Assembly (NCBI GenBank): GCA_051294375.1
Contig: CM119270.1
Span: forward strand, 6,561,556-6,625,555
DNA length: 64,000 nt
Direction: 5' to 3'
Origin: Paraspadella gotoi
Taxonomy: Eukaryota; Chaetognatha
Within the stretch, counting starts at the first letter, position 1, and the number at the start of each line of letters is the position of its first letter. Both the position numbers and the translations under genes were made by a program. This document shows, in pieces, positions 10,762 through 22,412 of this stretch. The notes under the pieces were generated by a model. The model was given only the letters and a program-made list of their open reading frames with translations, had not been told where the DNA came from and did no database searches.

Positions 10762-10776
10762 ATTTGGCGCCAATAA
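10762..10776. promoter_or_regulatory. E2F-like palindrome TTTGGCGCCAAT
   Basis: TTTGGCGCC resembles the E2F consensus TTTSSCGC on both strands. The partner arm at 52,017-52,030 reads TTTTGGCGCCAAAA, a perfect palindrome. There is no identified promoter beside it, so function is unproven. Confidence 0.2.
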
Positions 10777-11046
10777 AAAGAACAATTCTGAAAAAAAATT
10801 TACACGCGAAAAGTTTTTTGAATTTTTTAAAAATTTTTGCCTTTTTTTAAATTTTTTTATTACATCTTCTCTCCTTTCCTTTTTCTCTTTCTTCTTTACT
10901 TTTTTCTTTCATTTTTTTTCTCTCTTTCTTTCTTTCTTTTCCCCCAAAAAACTAGAGACATATGGGAGTGATTTAGTGGAAATTTGGGCCGCCAATATTT
11001 CGCCGCCTTCCTCCCCCTCGGTTCGTTTTGTTTCCCATTTCTTTGG

Positions 11047-11081
11047 TTCTTCTCTGTCTCTCTCTCTCCTCTCTCTCTCTC

Positions 11082-11134
<53 letters not shown>

Positions 11135-11142
11135 CTCTCTCA
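11047..11142 (+). repeat. (CT)n microsatellite, interrupted
   Basis: CT tract broken by single-base changes. The homologous tract in the other arm (51,639-51,749) is a pure GA run of about 111 bp. Confidence 0.9.
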
Positions 11143-12359
11143 GCCCACTCTTCCCTCATTTACCCTGTAAAGCCTGTCCAAAGTCTCCCGAGGTTCAACA
11201 CAAACAGCTGCGACCTTCCCTCCTAATTTTCTCTTTTATTTTCCTATTTTTCTTTTCTTCATTTAGTTTCTAAAGTTATTGCTAACGTCTGGTCTTTTTT
11301 GTTGTGTGGATGCTAGTTTGGACGTTGGTTGGTGTCGCCTTCGCGTTCCCCTCCAACCTCGTCTTTTCTCTTTCTCCTCTGTTTGATTCTGGCCTTTATA
11401 TCCTCGTCCCTCTTGTGCGACAAATTTTTTCGTAGTGCGGAAATAATGGATAGAAAAAAAACTAGACTAATCATGCATATACATAATATACGTTTTTTTG
11501 GGCAATTTTTTACAGTTAAATAAGTTTTGTAAATTGATAAGTCGGATCTTTGTCTCGGCTCCACCGCTCGAACTATTAATGTCTTTTCCCACATCTTTCT
11601 ATCACATGCCTGTCATGGTCCGCTTTCTTTCCTTCCCTTACTCTTCTGGTCAGAAAGAGAAATTTGAGAATAGAAAAGATGGAAAGAGAGGACAGTTCTA
11701 TCTCTCTTCCATTATTTTGAATCCCTCTTACGTAATCTTATCTCTTCCCTCTTGTTTTCTTTCTCTTTCTCTCTTTTCTCACTTTCTCACTCTCTCTCAC
11801 TCTCTCACTCTCTCACTCTCTCTCTTCTCTCTCTCTCTCTCTCTCTCTCACTTACTCTCCTCTTTTTATTAGGCTCTCCCTCTTCCCTCTCTATTCTCTT
11901 TCATTGTTTCTATATCTCCATTCCTTCCTTTTCTTTCTCCTCCCTCCCCTACATGTTTCTTTACCACCCTCTCTCCCTCCCTTCTCCCTTCCTTTTCCCA
12001 CTCCCTCTCTCCGCCCACGCTTCCTGTTTCTTTTTTCCATAGAGAACGGAAGATGGTTGATTTCCATCCAGTTAAAAAGGATCCGGCTCGATTCAGAAGC
12101 GTACTCAAGAGCTAGAGGCACGAGGGGGGGAGAGAGGAAGAGGGAGGGGAGATGATTGAAATTATGAGCGTAGGAGTCCTATCGAGGAAAAGGAGGAAGA
12201 AAGAGGCGAAGTTCGCGAGTGGGTTGGGAAAAGACGAAAGAAAGGGAAGGCGCGTATTTCCTAAATTCACGAGTTTCAATGAGCCCAGAACAAATCACCT
12301 GACATAACCGAATGTGCCCATAAACTAGTGTGCGAACGGCGCCAGTTTGAGAAAGCCAC

Positions 12360-12620
12360 ATGCCTATGTTCCCTTGCCGCATATGCGCCAATTTTGGCGT
12401 TTACCGATTTTTAAGCCGCCAATATGCCAAAGTAGCATTTGCCAATTAAGCGCCTCATGCACCCAAATGCGGCATTGACCACTAAAGCGCATAACGGTGC
12501 CAATAAAACACCAACGGCATAATTGACGACTTTTAGCTGCCAATGTACCAATGCAGGCATTTACCAATTCAAGTGCCAAAGGCAATGTGGCATTGACGAC
12601 TTAAGCACGCCAAGTGCCAT
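12360..12620 (+). repeat. Minisatellite, unit about 35 bp with TTGGC/GCTTAA core
   Basis: Degenerate tandem units carrying GCCAAT, GGCATTGAC and GCGC motifs at about 35-bp spacing. The clearer inverted copy at 50,240-50,510 shows about seven units containing ATTGGCGCTTAA and TCGTCAATGCC. Confidence 0.75.
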
Positions 12621-12829
12621 GGCGCGAAGCCAGGTCGGGGGAGTGGTGGTCGTGAGGGTGATACGTCCGAGGGAACTGGCTCGCTGATCGCTAGGGAAGG
12701 GGGGGGAGAGCGAGGCCCGCGAATGCTAACGGTTCGGAAAACGGCGAGGCGTGGCGCCACAGGGGGTCTTTAAAGAAGTACAGCTTCGGAAAGATAGTGA
12801 GGGAGAGAGAGAGAGATGAGAGAGAGAAT

Positions 12830-12871
<42 letters not shown>

Positions 12872-13099
12872 AGAGACGAGAGAGTTGACGAGATAGGAGG
12901 AGAGAGAGATGGAGATGAGAGAGAGAGAGATAAGATGGTTGCTAAGAAATGTGTATTTTTAAGCGTTCCCATGAGGCTTTCTAAAGATTTCTTTGGAACA
13001 TGCGTTGCCACTTATTTTTTTTCTTTCAAAATAGCAACTATTTATATCAACGCCTCGAAAGAACATTTTCTATTTTGAGGCAGCTCGATCGCAATGTAC

Positions 13100-13610
13100 T
13101 CGATGGCCCACCAAGATTGATTTTCTTTTGATGATGCCGCTTCGATTCACGCCTGATTTGGTATTTTTAATCGGCGCGTACGCATCAATTCTGTCTTCGT
13201 GCACGTTATGATATTTTGCCGGAATTTTTTATTTTTATTTCCCACGGTAGACAATCAGGCGAGGGCGATTTTACGGCGCTTGAACCAATTTTCTATTGGT
13301 TGTACCTGGCCGATTTTATTTCGATGGCATTTCTTGCAAAATCGATTATGTTCATCTACTGAAAAAAAATCTATTTTGATGGTCCGAGAATGATTCGTTT
13401 CGTAAGACACTGGAGCAATTATTTTGGTTAGCGCAAGAGAAATTTCAATGTGAATTAAGGATATTCCAGATGATGGCACTAAATAATTATATTTAATATA
13501 CCGCAGCGATATATTTTCGATGGCACCGAGAGATTCTATATCTGTATAGCAGGAGCTGAATTTGATTTTGATGCCACTGGAAGCTATTTTTTTTTTCTGG
13601 TTTGCTCCTC
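13100..13610 (+). repeat. Degenerate minisatellite, unit about 26-30 bp with GATGGCACC core
   Basis: Recurring GATGGCACC-like and GCGATTTTATTTCGATGG motifs. The opposite-strand version at 49,370-49,880 reads as repeated TCGCTCCGGTGCCATCGAAA-type units. It is strongly degenerate but visible in both arms. Confidence 0.65.
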
Positions 13611-14284
13611 ACTTGATGATTTCTATTTTCAAACCTCGCGATGTTTACATAGTTTTGACGCGAAAGTTGGAAGCAAGAGACGAGAATCGGCGCCACCGTT
13701 GAGGAATTCTTCGGGGTATTGCGTTTGGCTGGACGGAAAATGTTAAGAGGCGTTTTATATGAATTACTATGGATAGTTACTTTAATTCAATTATTTTCTC
13801 TATTAATTGTTTAGAAAAAATTAAAAGACCAACTCAAGATTATTACTACTTCAATTAAACATTAAGGGTAAATTCTTTTAAATTATGAAAAAAAAAAATG
13901 GAAGATTGAAAGCAAAAGACGCATCCTTAATTTAATCTTTATATAATATTTTGGCGAATATTGCCTGGCCATGACCCGTCATACACCTTATATTTAATTT
14001 TAACTTTTAGCAATTTTAAGTTTAGCCAAGCCATTCCTCTCACATATCTATCTCCTCTTTTTAAAACCTCGACAATGGCTTCACATTTGTCCTAACATTT
14101 AAAACGGTCAATCCTTCGATCCCAGTTTAAGAAAATACCCTCAACCCTCTAACTTCTTCTCCCTCCACTTCACCCAATTCTCTCGCCTTGGTTAAGGTCT
14201 GCCTCGCCCCACTTCTTTTCCTTTCGCTCTTTTTCGCCGCCAAAAGCGACTCACCTTCATTTTTTTATCATAAAAAACTCGAGA

Positions 14285-14400
14285 AAAAACTCTCGACTGA
14301 AAAAAAAAAAAAAAAGTTTTAGCCGGCGGGTCTTGCAGCGCGGCTCGGCCGGCGTGGCGCGGCTGTAAGCCGGCACAGAGCGGCGACTTTGATCCGCGCC
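14285..14400. other. GC-rich segment shared by both D arms
   Basis: A CGGC-rich stretch after a poly-A run, containing CGGCTCGGCCGGCGTGGCGC and GAGCGGCGACTT. Its inverted counterpart is at 48,600-48,690. No open frame or tRNA A/B box pair is visible. Function unknown. Confidence 0.4.
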
Positions 14401-14709
14401 TTAAAGATTTTCTTTTTTTTTTTTAAAGAAAGAGAGCAGAGAGAGAAAATGGAAATTTTTTTTGAGTTTCTAAAATTCGTCGGCGTCGGACACTTTTTAT
14501 CTTTTTTTATGCTTCATGAACTTACAATTTTGAGGCCAAAAACGTTCTTGCCGACATTTGAAAGGCCGTTTTCATTTTGGAACTCTTGCGGAAAAATATG
14601 CGGATTTAGAAAAAAAAACAACTTTTTTTCTCCAAAAAGCTCTCAGGAAAGAAAAAAAAAGAAAAAAAAACCTGACGTAAACCTGATACCTTACCATGGG
14701 GGATGTTTC

Positions 14710-14719
14710 TACTCTCTCT

Positions 14720-14768
<49 letters not shown>

Positions 14769-14829
14769 CCTCTCTTCTCTCTCTCTCTCTCTCTCTCTCT
14801 GCTCTCTCTTTCTCTCTCTCTCTCCTCTC

Positions 14830-14860
<31 letters not shown>

Positions 14861-14862
14861 TT
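14710..14862 (+). repeat. (CT)n microsatellite cluster
   Basis: About 150 bp of CT repeat with interruptions. Overlapping frames of 62-195 aa are Ser/Leu translations and are rejected as genes. The inverted copy at 48,215-48,300 is shorter. Confidence 0.9.
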
Positions 14863-15189
14863 CGCCCTTTATTTCACGGCGATTACCATTTTGTTGACCC
14901 AAGCCGGAAAAATCCTCTCGGAGAAGAGAAAATTCCTCTCCATTTGTTTTGGGCTTTCTTGGAAAACTGCATTTGAACGGGAAAAGATCTCCACTGGGGA
15001 ATGAATGTTGTTTTTGAACGAATGAAGGGTAAGAGAGAGAAAGAGAGGGAGGGCTAGTATTCGAACAATCTGCTGTAATAATTTACTATTTAAAAAAAAG
15101 AATGAAGGATCAATCAATAAATTTTGCCTTGCTGTCATTTTCGGAACAAAGTATTGGATGGATGGGATAAATAAAAAAAATGGTAAAGT

Positions 15190-15287
15190 ATTTTAGGAGA
15201 AAACCAGTTTGATAGTCAAACACACGATTTTATTGACAAATCGTGCTTTGACTTATCAAACTGTTTTTCCATAAAAAATTCCTAAAA
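15190..15287. repeat. Near-perfect palindrome (hairpin), copy 1
   Basis: Arms of about 38 bp (AGTTTGATAGTCAAAC and AATCGTG on one side, CACGATT-type and GACTTATCAAACTG on the other) flank a loop of about 8 bp around TATTGAC. The other D arm has the same element at 47,825-47,918 with better arm pairing. It may be a small foldback or MITE-like element; no target-site duplication is certain. Confidence 0.75.
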
Positions 15288-16300
15288 CACAACGAAACGA
15301 AAGTAAAATCAATACAATGTCTACTAATTACTACGAATTTTAAATCTGTTTCGGTCAATTTATTTGATGACATTTAATATTGAACCTTTTAATAAATAAA
15401 AGTATTTTTGGTTTAAAAATATTTCGATCCACCCCACAACGTAAATTTTGCCACCAAAAATACGTTATTTTTTACCAAAAAAAAAAATGTGTTGATTTAT
15501 TGGCATTTTTATGTTGAGTGTGTACCAATTCTATGGAAATTTAGGAGAGTAGCGAAAAATGAAGCTATTCCGTCCATTCCATTAAAATTTCCATAAAAAA
15601 GAGTCGTTATTTTATTCTAATAAATTCACTGAAATAATCGCTTCCTTTCTCTCCAACATCGCGAGTTTCGATGAACCTCGCATTCACGGACGACCATGGA
15701 CCCTTATAATTTTTTTTTCCAGTTTCCATTCATTCGCTGAGAACGACGCTTCCGAGTCGACCTGTTTTATCCGCCTGAGCAATGCGCCCCTTCTATTGTT
15801 TCACTTCCTGGCGGAAATAGATAAAAGATAACCACGCGGCTGATCAACGTCACAGGCCTCACAGTTTTTTTTAATTATGTTTGTGTCTTCTTTTAATTCA
15901 AATTTATATATATTAGGTTATTCGGATTCTACAGCGAGTGGAAGTTAAGGTCCAGTTTTTCTTAATATTTTTACATTAAAAAAAAAAATTAAGTTTCTAT
16001 GTTTCTCCCAACCACCAGTAAAATCTTCCTCGCTCTTTCTCTTTCCTGCCCCTTTCTCTCTGTCCTTTTGTGACGGGGAGATCCAAAACACGAAAGGAAG
16101 GAAAAATAAAAAAGGCGAGAGAAAAAAAGGGAAAGAAAAAAGGCGAAAGATGGAGAAGAGATGAGCGGACAACAAAGGCTGAGGACTGAAAGGTTTATGG
16201 ACTGCCTCCTCAGCCCTTTAGCTGGACGGTGACAGAACAGAAGTTAACTCTCTACTCTCTCTCTCTGCTCTCTCTCTCTCTCTCTCTCTCTCTCATCTCT

Positions 16301-16338
<38 letters not shown>

Positions 16339-16799
16339 CTCCTACCATTCCTCCCCTTTCTTTTCTCAAGTTTAACCGAGAGGCAGTAAAAGTAGCCTAA
16401 GTAGCAAACCTTCACGTACAGGAGAGAAACATAATTGACCTTTTGCAGTTCTAAGATGTGTCTTAAACTGGGGAGGGAGATGGGGTTAACAAAAAGAGCG
16501 AGAGAGGAGAGCAGAGAGAGAGAGAGAAAAGAAGAGAGAGAGAGAGGCGAGAAGAGAGAGACGAGAGAGGAGAAGAGACGAGAGAGACGAAGAGAGTGTG
16601 AATGAAGACTAGACAGCGTTACAGAGAAGAAGGAGTCCGAACCTTTGCATGCGTACCTTTGACTTATTCAGTCTCTTCCCATTGACGTGGAATGGAGTCA
16701 TATTTCAACTGGAGTTCCTTCTATTTCCTTATTTCTTTTCTTTTTTTAAAAAGGAAAGATTTAAGATTTTATATCTATCAATCTGTTCTTCTTCACAAA

Positions 16800-17100
16800 A
16801 AAAAGAGAAAGAGGGGGATGAGAGCCAGAGAAATAGACGGAGAGAGAGAACTAGAGAGAGAGAGAAATAGAGAGAGAGAGAAATATGAGAGAGAGAGAGA
16901 AAATACGAAGAAGAGAAGAAAGAGAGAGATGAGAGGAGAGAGAGAGAGACGAGAGACGAGAGAGAGAAAGAGAGAGAAAGAGAAAAAGAGAGGAGGAGAG
17001 AGAGAGAGAGAGAGAGAGAGATGAGAGAGATAGAGAAGAGAGAGAGAGAAAGGGAGAATGGCCGATAGAAAGCCAAACAAGAGAGAGAGAGTGAGAGAGA
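16800..17100 (+). repeat. (GA)n-rich tract
   Basis: About 300 bp of GA repeat with interruptions (AAATAGAGAGAG units). The overlapping 108-195 aa frames are low-complexity translations. Confidence 0.9.
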
Positions 17101-17217
17101 GTGCGGAAAAAACCTTCAACAGAAGATAAATAAAATAATACAGTTTTTATCAAATTGTTAAAAAAAACAAAAAAAAAAAAAAACCAACAGAAAGAACATC
17201 CTGATATGACAGGACAG

Positions 17218-17634
17218 TCAGATCCATTCGACAGAAAAAAATTCACGAGAGGGGAAAGAGAAAGTGAGAGCGACCGTAGGTGAAGAGTGAAAAAAGAGTA
17301 GTATTGCTGATGAGACGCGAGCGGAGAGAGCGAGCGAGAGAGAGATGATACGTTTAAATCTTTTTTCAAGTTTCCCCGGGGGGCATTGACATTTCCCCCG
17401 GAGGCATTGGATTTCCGACCACCAGCTCTCCAACCCACCCCCCGTTTTGGCAGGCACCGACACGCCCTCCGATTTAACGAGGCTTCGAACTTCTGCGAAC
17501 GTTAACTCAGCATAACGGGGGGCGCCGCAAATAACGAAGCTGCGGGCTTCAACGGGTTCGGGCGACGCCAGAGCACCGTCTCGGTGCTGCGCGACGGTGG
17601 TGGCGCGCCAAAAAAAAAAAAAAGGCAAGTCCAT
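17218..17634 (-). CDS. Weak candidate: GC-rich open frame conserved as a repeat
   Basis: A 138-aa - strand frame whose first two thirds have non-simple composition (for example RDGALASPEPVEARSFVIC, then PRYAELTFAEVRSLVKSEG and LESWWSEIQCLRGKCQCPPG). The remainder runs into a Ser/Leu CT translation. Two further copies lie at 40,980-41,240 and 44,905-45,165 on the + strand, but there the frame is broken by indels. The DNA holds two strong hairpins (GCACCGAGACGGTGC, and CCGGGGGG facing CCCCCCGG). I recognise no protein family. A GC-rich repeat element is as likely as a gene. Confidence 0.2.
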   Translation of the reverse strand: MDLPFFFFWRATTVAQHRDGALASPEPVEARSFVICGAPRYAELTFAEVRSLVKSEGVSVPAKTGGGLESWWSEIQCLRGKCQCPPGKLEKRFKRIISLSLALSARVSSAILLFFHSSPTVALTFSFPSREFFSVEWI

Positions 17635-17929
17635 TCGCTGTGTCGTTTTAATTTCGCAAAGATTTCAATCCTGAGAAAAATGAAAATCTACAGCACTATT
17701 TTACGAAAAAATTTCGTATATTTTATATTATTTTAAATTTTAATTTTAAATTTTATCATTTTATATTAATTTTAATTCTTAATTTTATTTTAATTTGTAT
17801 ATTTAAGCTTGAAATAGGGCCACTCTAAAAAAAAATGGCCAATTCAACTCACACCAAAACATAGCCAAGCCATCGGCGATGAGGATTTTCTGAATTCCTG
17901 CGACAATTTCAGCAAAAAGAGAAAAATTT

Positions 17930-18050
17930 TAAGCGGAAGGGAGGTGAGAGGAGACAGAGTGATGTCCCTTTAAGCGGAGTGCAGGTGAGCAGGAGACAGA
18001 ACAGTATTGCTTCCCCTTTAAGCGAAGGGAGGTGGGGGGTTGGCGGGGAA
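17930..18050 (+). repeat. Tandem repeat, unit about 40-50 bp with TTTAAGCGGAGGGAGGTGAG
   Basis: Three units containing TTTAAGCGGA, GAGGTGAG and GGAGACAGAGT. In reverse complement they recur at 40,635-40,735 and 44,545-44,648 with CCGCTTAAAGGGA and CTCTGTCTCCCTCTCACCTC. Confidence 0.8.
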
Positions 18051-18299
18051 GGAAAGGGCGGGCGATCTTAGGTTTTAGGTGGAATTAGGCCTGTGCAATT
18101 TTGACGAGAAGACGTGTAAAGAGTTAGGGATGGCAAAAAAGACAAACCTTGTTCGTGATGCGCACATCGCTTCCTCACGAAACCCAAATAACTTTTTGAG
18201 CAAAATCAAGTCATTTCGACGAATCTCGTGGACCCTTTAAAATCACTAAACAGCTATTAGGATCTTTCGAGATTTTTAAAATTTATTTTATATAATTTT

Positions 18300-18435
18300 C
18301 GTTAATTATTTTTCATTTCATTGTCCATTAACACGATTCATTGTTTTTGTCCATAATTTGTCCATCATTTTGTCCGCTTCTATTTTATTCACCATCATCC
18401 ATCAAAATTTGTCCATCGCCTATCCGTCCCACCCA
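18300..18435 (+). repeat. Degenerate TTTGTCCAT short repeat
   Basis: TTGTCCAT recurs about seven times at irregular spacing. The opposite-strand copies at 40,250-40,370 and 44,140-44,275 carry ATGGACAAA in the same pattern, and 37,540-37,660 has a poor version. Confidence 0.7.
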
Positions 18436-18769
18436 CCCGACTTCCGGTGAGGCACGCCCTCCGGGCACCCACCCGCCCCCTTTTCGGAGTCGAGGTAATA
18501 TTCTTTCGATCGATGTTAATCCTACGCAATCACTCAGAACAGAAGAGAAAGGGCCACTTTTCTAAATGATGGAGAGACCAGAGAGAGAGAGATGAGGAGA
18601 GAGAGGAGAGAGAGAGGAGAGAGACGAGATAGAGACGACGAGAGACGATCGACGAGAGATAGACCGAGGAGAGCAGAAAGAGAGAGAGATAGATCTCGCT
18701 CCGAGGAAATTGGAGCATCAAGAATTCCATGTCAAAGGTTATTTCGGCGTCGATCGAAAGAAACCGACC

Positions 18770-18920
18770 CGCGTCTGGCCTCTGGCGCGGAAAAATTGTT
18801 TGGCGCTGGAGAGTGGGAAGTAGAAAGTTGGCGTTTACAGGGAAAAGGATGGGCGCCGAGGGTTGGCGCACGAGGGAGAGAATGGTGTTCCAAGGTCGTT
18901 GGCGCGAGTTTCCAATGAAA
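18770..18920 (-). repeat. GCGCCAACTTTC motif cluster
   Basis: On the - strand, GCGCCAAC or a one-base variant occurs about six times in about 150 bp, three times followed by TTTC. It is clearest in the copy at 39,825-39,960. It may be a short minisatellite or a cluster of GC-box-like sites. Confidence 0.6.
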
Positions 18921-19179
18921 GTTTGCGAAGTACTGGTACATACTTTGGTACCGAAAATTATGATCAAAGCCATGAAAATCTTAATGTGAATTTTCACATT
19001 TTTTTCATGACTGCCCTTTCTATTTGTAATACTTTCCTTAGCCAGTCTTTTTTAGGTTTTTATCCTTCATTCACGTTTTTACGCGTACTTTTCTTTATTC
19101 CATTAATACCTTTCCTTTAAATCGTCTTCATATTTATTTTATTCGTTCCATCTCTTCCCTTTTAACATCTGTTTCCCTT

Positions 19180-19500
19180 TTTTCCCCCAACCTCCCTCCC
19201 TTTTCTCCCTTTTCCTCCCACACTCCTCCCTTTTCTCCCTTTCCTCCAAACTTCCGTCCCTTTTCTTCCCAAACTTAACCTTCCCTTTTCCCTCCCAACA
19301 CCCTCCCTTTTCCTCCCTTTTTCTCCACAACTCCCTCCCATTTTCCTCCAACTCCCTACCTTTTCCTCCCAACTCCCCTCCTTTTCCTTCCCTTTTCCTC
19401 CCAACTCCCTCCCTTTTCCTCCCAACTCCGTCCCTTTTCTTTCCCAACTACCTCCTTTTCCTCCCAACTACCTCCATTTCCTCCCAAACTCCCTCCCTAT
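19180..19500 (-). repeat. GA minisatellite family, inverted orientation
   Basis: CCTCCCAACTCCCTCCCTTT units, the complement of the unit at 2,330-3,345. It forms the boundary between blocks E and F. Confidence 0.9.
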
Positions 19501-20340
19501 ATTTAACTCCCGAAATTCTTTCTTCTTTTCTCTTCCGATTCATCTCCCTGGGAATTCTGACCAAAAGTGTCTTCGCAGAAAACTTGACCCAAATACCTAA
19601 TGAGAATTTTCGATTCATCTCGGAAATTCCGAAAACCCGGCATTCGGACGTTGACCAACGACTTTTCCGCTTCCTCTTTCGGCGGGATAATTCCTCATCG
19701 AATGAACAATTAAATCCGTTAACCGAGCTTAACTCGAAATATTTTACGATTTTCACGGATGTATATATATATAAACAATTACTTTTTAAAAAGTTACCTA
19801 TTTATGCAGCTGGCTATCAAAGCTGACTTGTCCGTCAGCATTTAAACTATGTACAAGAACGTAAAATTGAAATTTTAGGATAAACTTTCTCCCTTGTCTT
19901 TAACACAGTAGCAATTAAAGACATTATTATTCTTAACAAACTTTTTTCAACCCTTATTTCTGTCCATTACTCCAACTCTCCCAAACCAAACCACTCATGC
20001 CAACAAAGTCTGACCAAAGCCACCCTTTCCTGCAGCCAAACTTCCAACGCTCAAACTTTTCAGACAGGCGAGAGAGAGAGAGAGAGACGAGAGAGAGAAG
20101 AGACCGAGAGAGAGATGAGGTGAGAGAGATGACGATGAGATGGGAGAAGAGAGAGAGAGGAAAAGCGTGAGAGATGAAAAAAGGGATTTGCTCCAAATAT
20201 GGCGTCACGTAGAAACCTAAAACGGCGTCTAATGCTGGCAGTCGGAGGGCGGAAAGAAGGCAAAGGTTTCCATCCATTACCAAAGGGAGCGTTGCATGCA
20301 CGGTTTCTCTCTCTCTACTCTCTTCGTCTTCTTTCTCTCT

Positions 20341-20375
<35 letters not shown>

Positions 20376-21028
20376 TCTCTCCCTCTCTTCATTTCTCCAT
20401 TCTTAAAAAAAAAATATTTGGACGCTGTTTGTTGACGTTTTGCGTTTGTTGAGTTATTTTTGCGTAAATTTCATGTACGAAGTTTCTTCCAGTCACCGAA
20501 TTGTTGCCATGGAACATTCGCACATAGCCAAAACTCGGTTGCCTTACTAGACCTGTTGTTATTTATTTTTTAAATTTTGTAGAGACTTTTCTCAGCACGA
20601 CTTAGTAGATGTTAAAGGCAAGTACCGGTTTTTTTTTCAATCTTAATTTCAACCACTAATTAATTAACCAAATGAAAATAAATTTCTCAAATTTACAATA
20701 ATAAAGTTTCTTACTCCAACGAAAGAAAAAGGCTTTTGCTGAGCGGAAAGCACACTTTCTTCCAAATGAAGAAGATGCAAAAACAATTCCTTATCTCTTT
20801 TTTCTTTTTCTTTTTCTTTTGTTCCTGTTTTTTTCCTTTTTTCTTTTTTTTCCTTTTTCCATCTTTTCTTTGATTTCTCATCTTTATTATTTTTTCTTCC
20901 TAATTCGTTTTTTATTATTTTTTTTTCACCTCTTTTTTTGTCCTCCTGAACGAAAAAAAGACAAAACAAGTTTACAAACAAGGAAACCGGGCACTGCTGT
21001 ATACGTTTCTCTTCCTCTCTTCTCTCTT

Positions 21029-21091
<63 letters not shown>

Positions 21092-22110
21092 GTTACCACG
21101 ATTGATTGATCGAATTTTTTTTCGTTCCGCCGAGAAGTTTTCTTTTTGCTCTTTTCCTTTCACTTTTCATCTATTTTTTATTTTCATATGCTCATTATAA
21201 TATATTTTCTTTTTTTAAAACTTTTACGTACATTTCTCGGTTTTTTTTTTCTACTGAGCCCACATTTTTTCTTATATTACAAAACGACCTAATACATTTA
21301 GCGAGATGCTCATTCCGCTATTTCCGTTTACTCCAGCAGAAACGACCCCAGCAGTAGAGCCAAACTTCGTCAATGGCGTGGGGTCAGACAGTTTGATTGG
21401 GAACCCTTTCCAAATGAAACTTCATACATTTTCTGAGAAAACTTTTCAAATGGCAGCAAAATTTTTCTTAAAATGGCAAGAAGCATTAGTAATATTTTTA
21501 ATATTATTTATAGATAAGAAATAATCAAAAAATTTTTTTTGAATTTTTTATTTTTTAAAAGCGACTTCCAAATAGCTTTATAAAAAGTTATCTACACAAA
21601 GTATAATTCTTTTTTTCAATATTTTTGATGATTACGTTGGCGTTTAAATCAGAAAAACCTTAAACAAAATCATCATCGATCATCATCAAAATCCCAATGA
21701 TTTTAGCAGTTTTACTAATTTTTAGTATTAAAACATCAAAAATTTTTAAAAAAGTTGTAATTATATTTTTTGCCTAACTTTTTAAGCTCTTATCAGAACA
21801 ATTAAAAAAACTTAAAATATCCAAAAAAATTTTTTAAACATATATAGCAATTATAATAATATTAAATTTTAGCGATTTCACTTCATGGTTCGGAACATTT
21901 GTGCAAAAAAAATATGTTTAACACAATAATTAATTACCAATAATGGCATTAGGATTTAATTGCTGTTCCCATTTAAAATTTGAATTTTCGGTCGGCTACG
22001 CTACCAGCACAGCAGCAAACCGCTTCCCTCGTAAAGGAAAAAAAACATTCCAAGGATGTCGAACGCGACCTTCTCTCCTTTCTCACTCCCAAGATTCTTG
22101 ACCGTTCGCC
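19500..22110 (+). repeat. Block F, left arm of the inner inverted repeat
   Basis: Collinear reverse-complement match to 25,370-28,075. The landmarks TCCCTGGGAATTCTGACCAA (19,546), TTGTTGCCATGGAACATT (20,501), ATGCTCATTCCGCTATTTCC (21,306) and CCAGCAGAAACGACCCCAGC (21,334) all recur in complement in the right arm. The part 19,500-20,560 also matches 42,000-43,050 in complement. The sequence is intron-like with a CT tract and AT-rich stretches. Confidence 0.9.
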
Positions 22111-22387
22111 ATTACCTATCCAACATAATCGGAGGAAGAGAGCAGAGAGAGAGAGATGCAGATAGAGGATGAGAGAGAGAGAGAGAGAGCAGAGACGACG
22201 AGAGAGATACGAGAGAGAGAGAGAGAAATCATCAAGGGCACCTTCCCGCNNNNNNNNNNNNNNNNNNNNNNNNNTGGAGTGAGAAGGAGAGAAGGTCGCG
22301 TTCGACATCCTTGATGTTTTTTTTCCGAGTGAAGCGGTTTGCTGCTGCTGGTAGCGGTAGCCGACCAAATTCAAATTTTAATGGGAA
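21970..22387. repeat. Local palindrome around a 25-N gap
   Basis: Bases 21,970-22,090 (TCGGCTACGCTACCAGCA, then CAGCAGCAAACCGCTTCCCT) are followed after a GA tract and gap by their reverse complement at 22,275-22,387. A third copy in the same sense as the second is at 25,395-25,530. The fold-back sits exactly on gap 22,250-22,274. Confidence 0.85.
22250..22274. other. Assembly gap, exactly 25 N, at fold-back point
   Basis: The gap lies at the symmetry point of the local palindrome. Confidence 0.98.
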
Positions 22388-22412
22388 NNNNNNNNNNNNN
22401 NNNNNNNNNNNN
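22388..22412. other. Assembly gap, exactly 25 N
   Basis: The gap separates the fold-back arm from the start of block G. Confidence 0.98.

Larger units (their letters stand above)
9790..16490 (+). repeat. Block D, left arm of the outer inverted repeat
   Basis: Reverse-complement, collinear match to 46,540-52,870. Paired landmarks include 9,810-9,830/52,850-52,870 (AACATAGCAGG and its complement), the GTC triplet tract 10,295-10,350/52,393-52,440, the GCTTAA minisatellite 12,360-12,620/50,240-50,510, the hairpin 15,190-15,287/47,825-47,918 and the flank 16,440-16,490/46,675-46,730. Divergence is mainly small indels, and microsatellites differ greatly in length and purity. Contents are otherwise intron-like. 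Confidence 0.9.
16490..19500 (+). repeat. Block E, inverted relative to 43.05-45.9 and 39.15-41.96 kb
   Basis: Landmarks match three other places. CTTTGACTTATTCAGTC (16,657) occurs in complement at about 41,938-41,953 and 45,860-45,876. The GC-rich frame at 17,218-17,634 matches 40,980-41,240 and 44,905-45,165. The GCGCCAACTTTC cluster (complement at 18,770-18,920) matches 39,825-39,960 and 43,650-43,800. Copies differ by frequent small indels. Confidence 0.9.

Noticed and set aside
14480-14570. Short - strand frame MKTAFQMSARTFLASK ending at a GTAAGT donor in block D
   Set aside because: The counterpart at 48,435-48,500 changes most residues through indels; too short and no upstream support.
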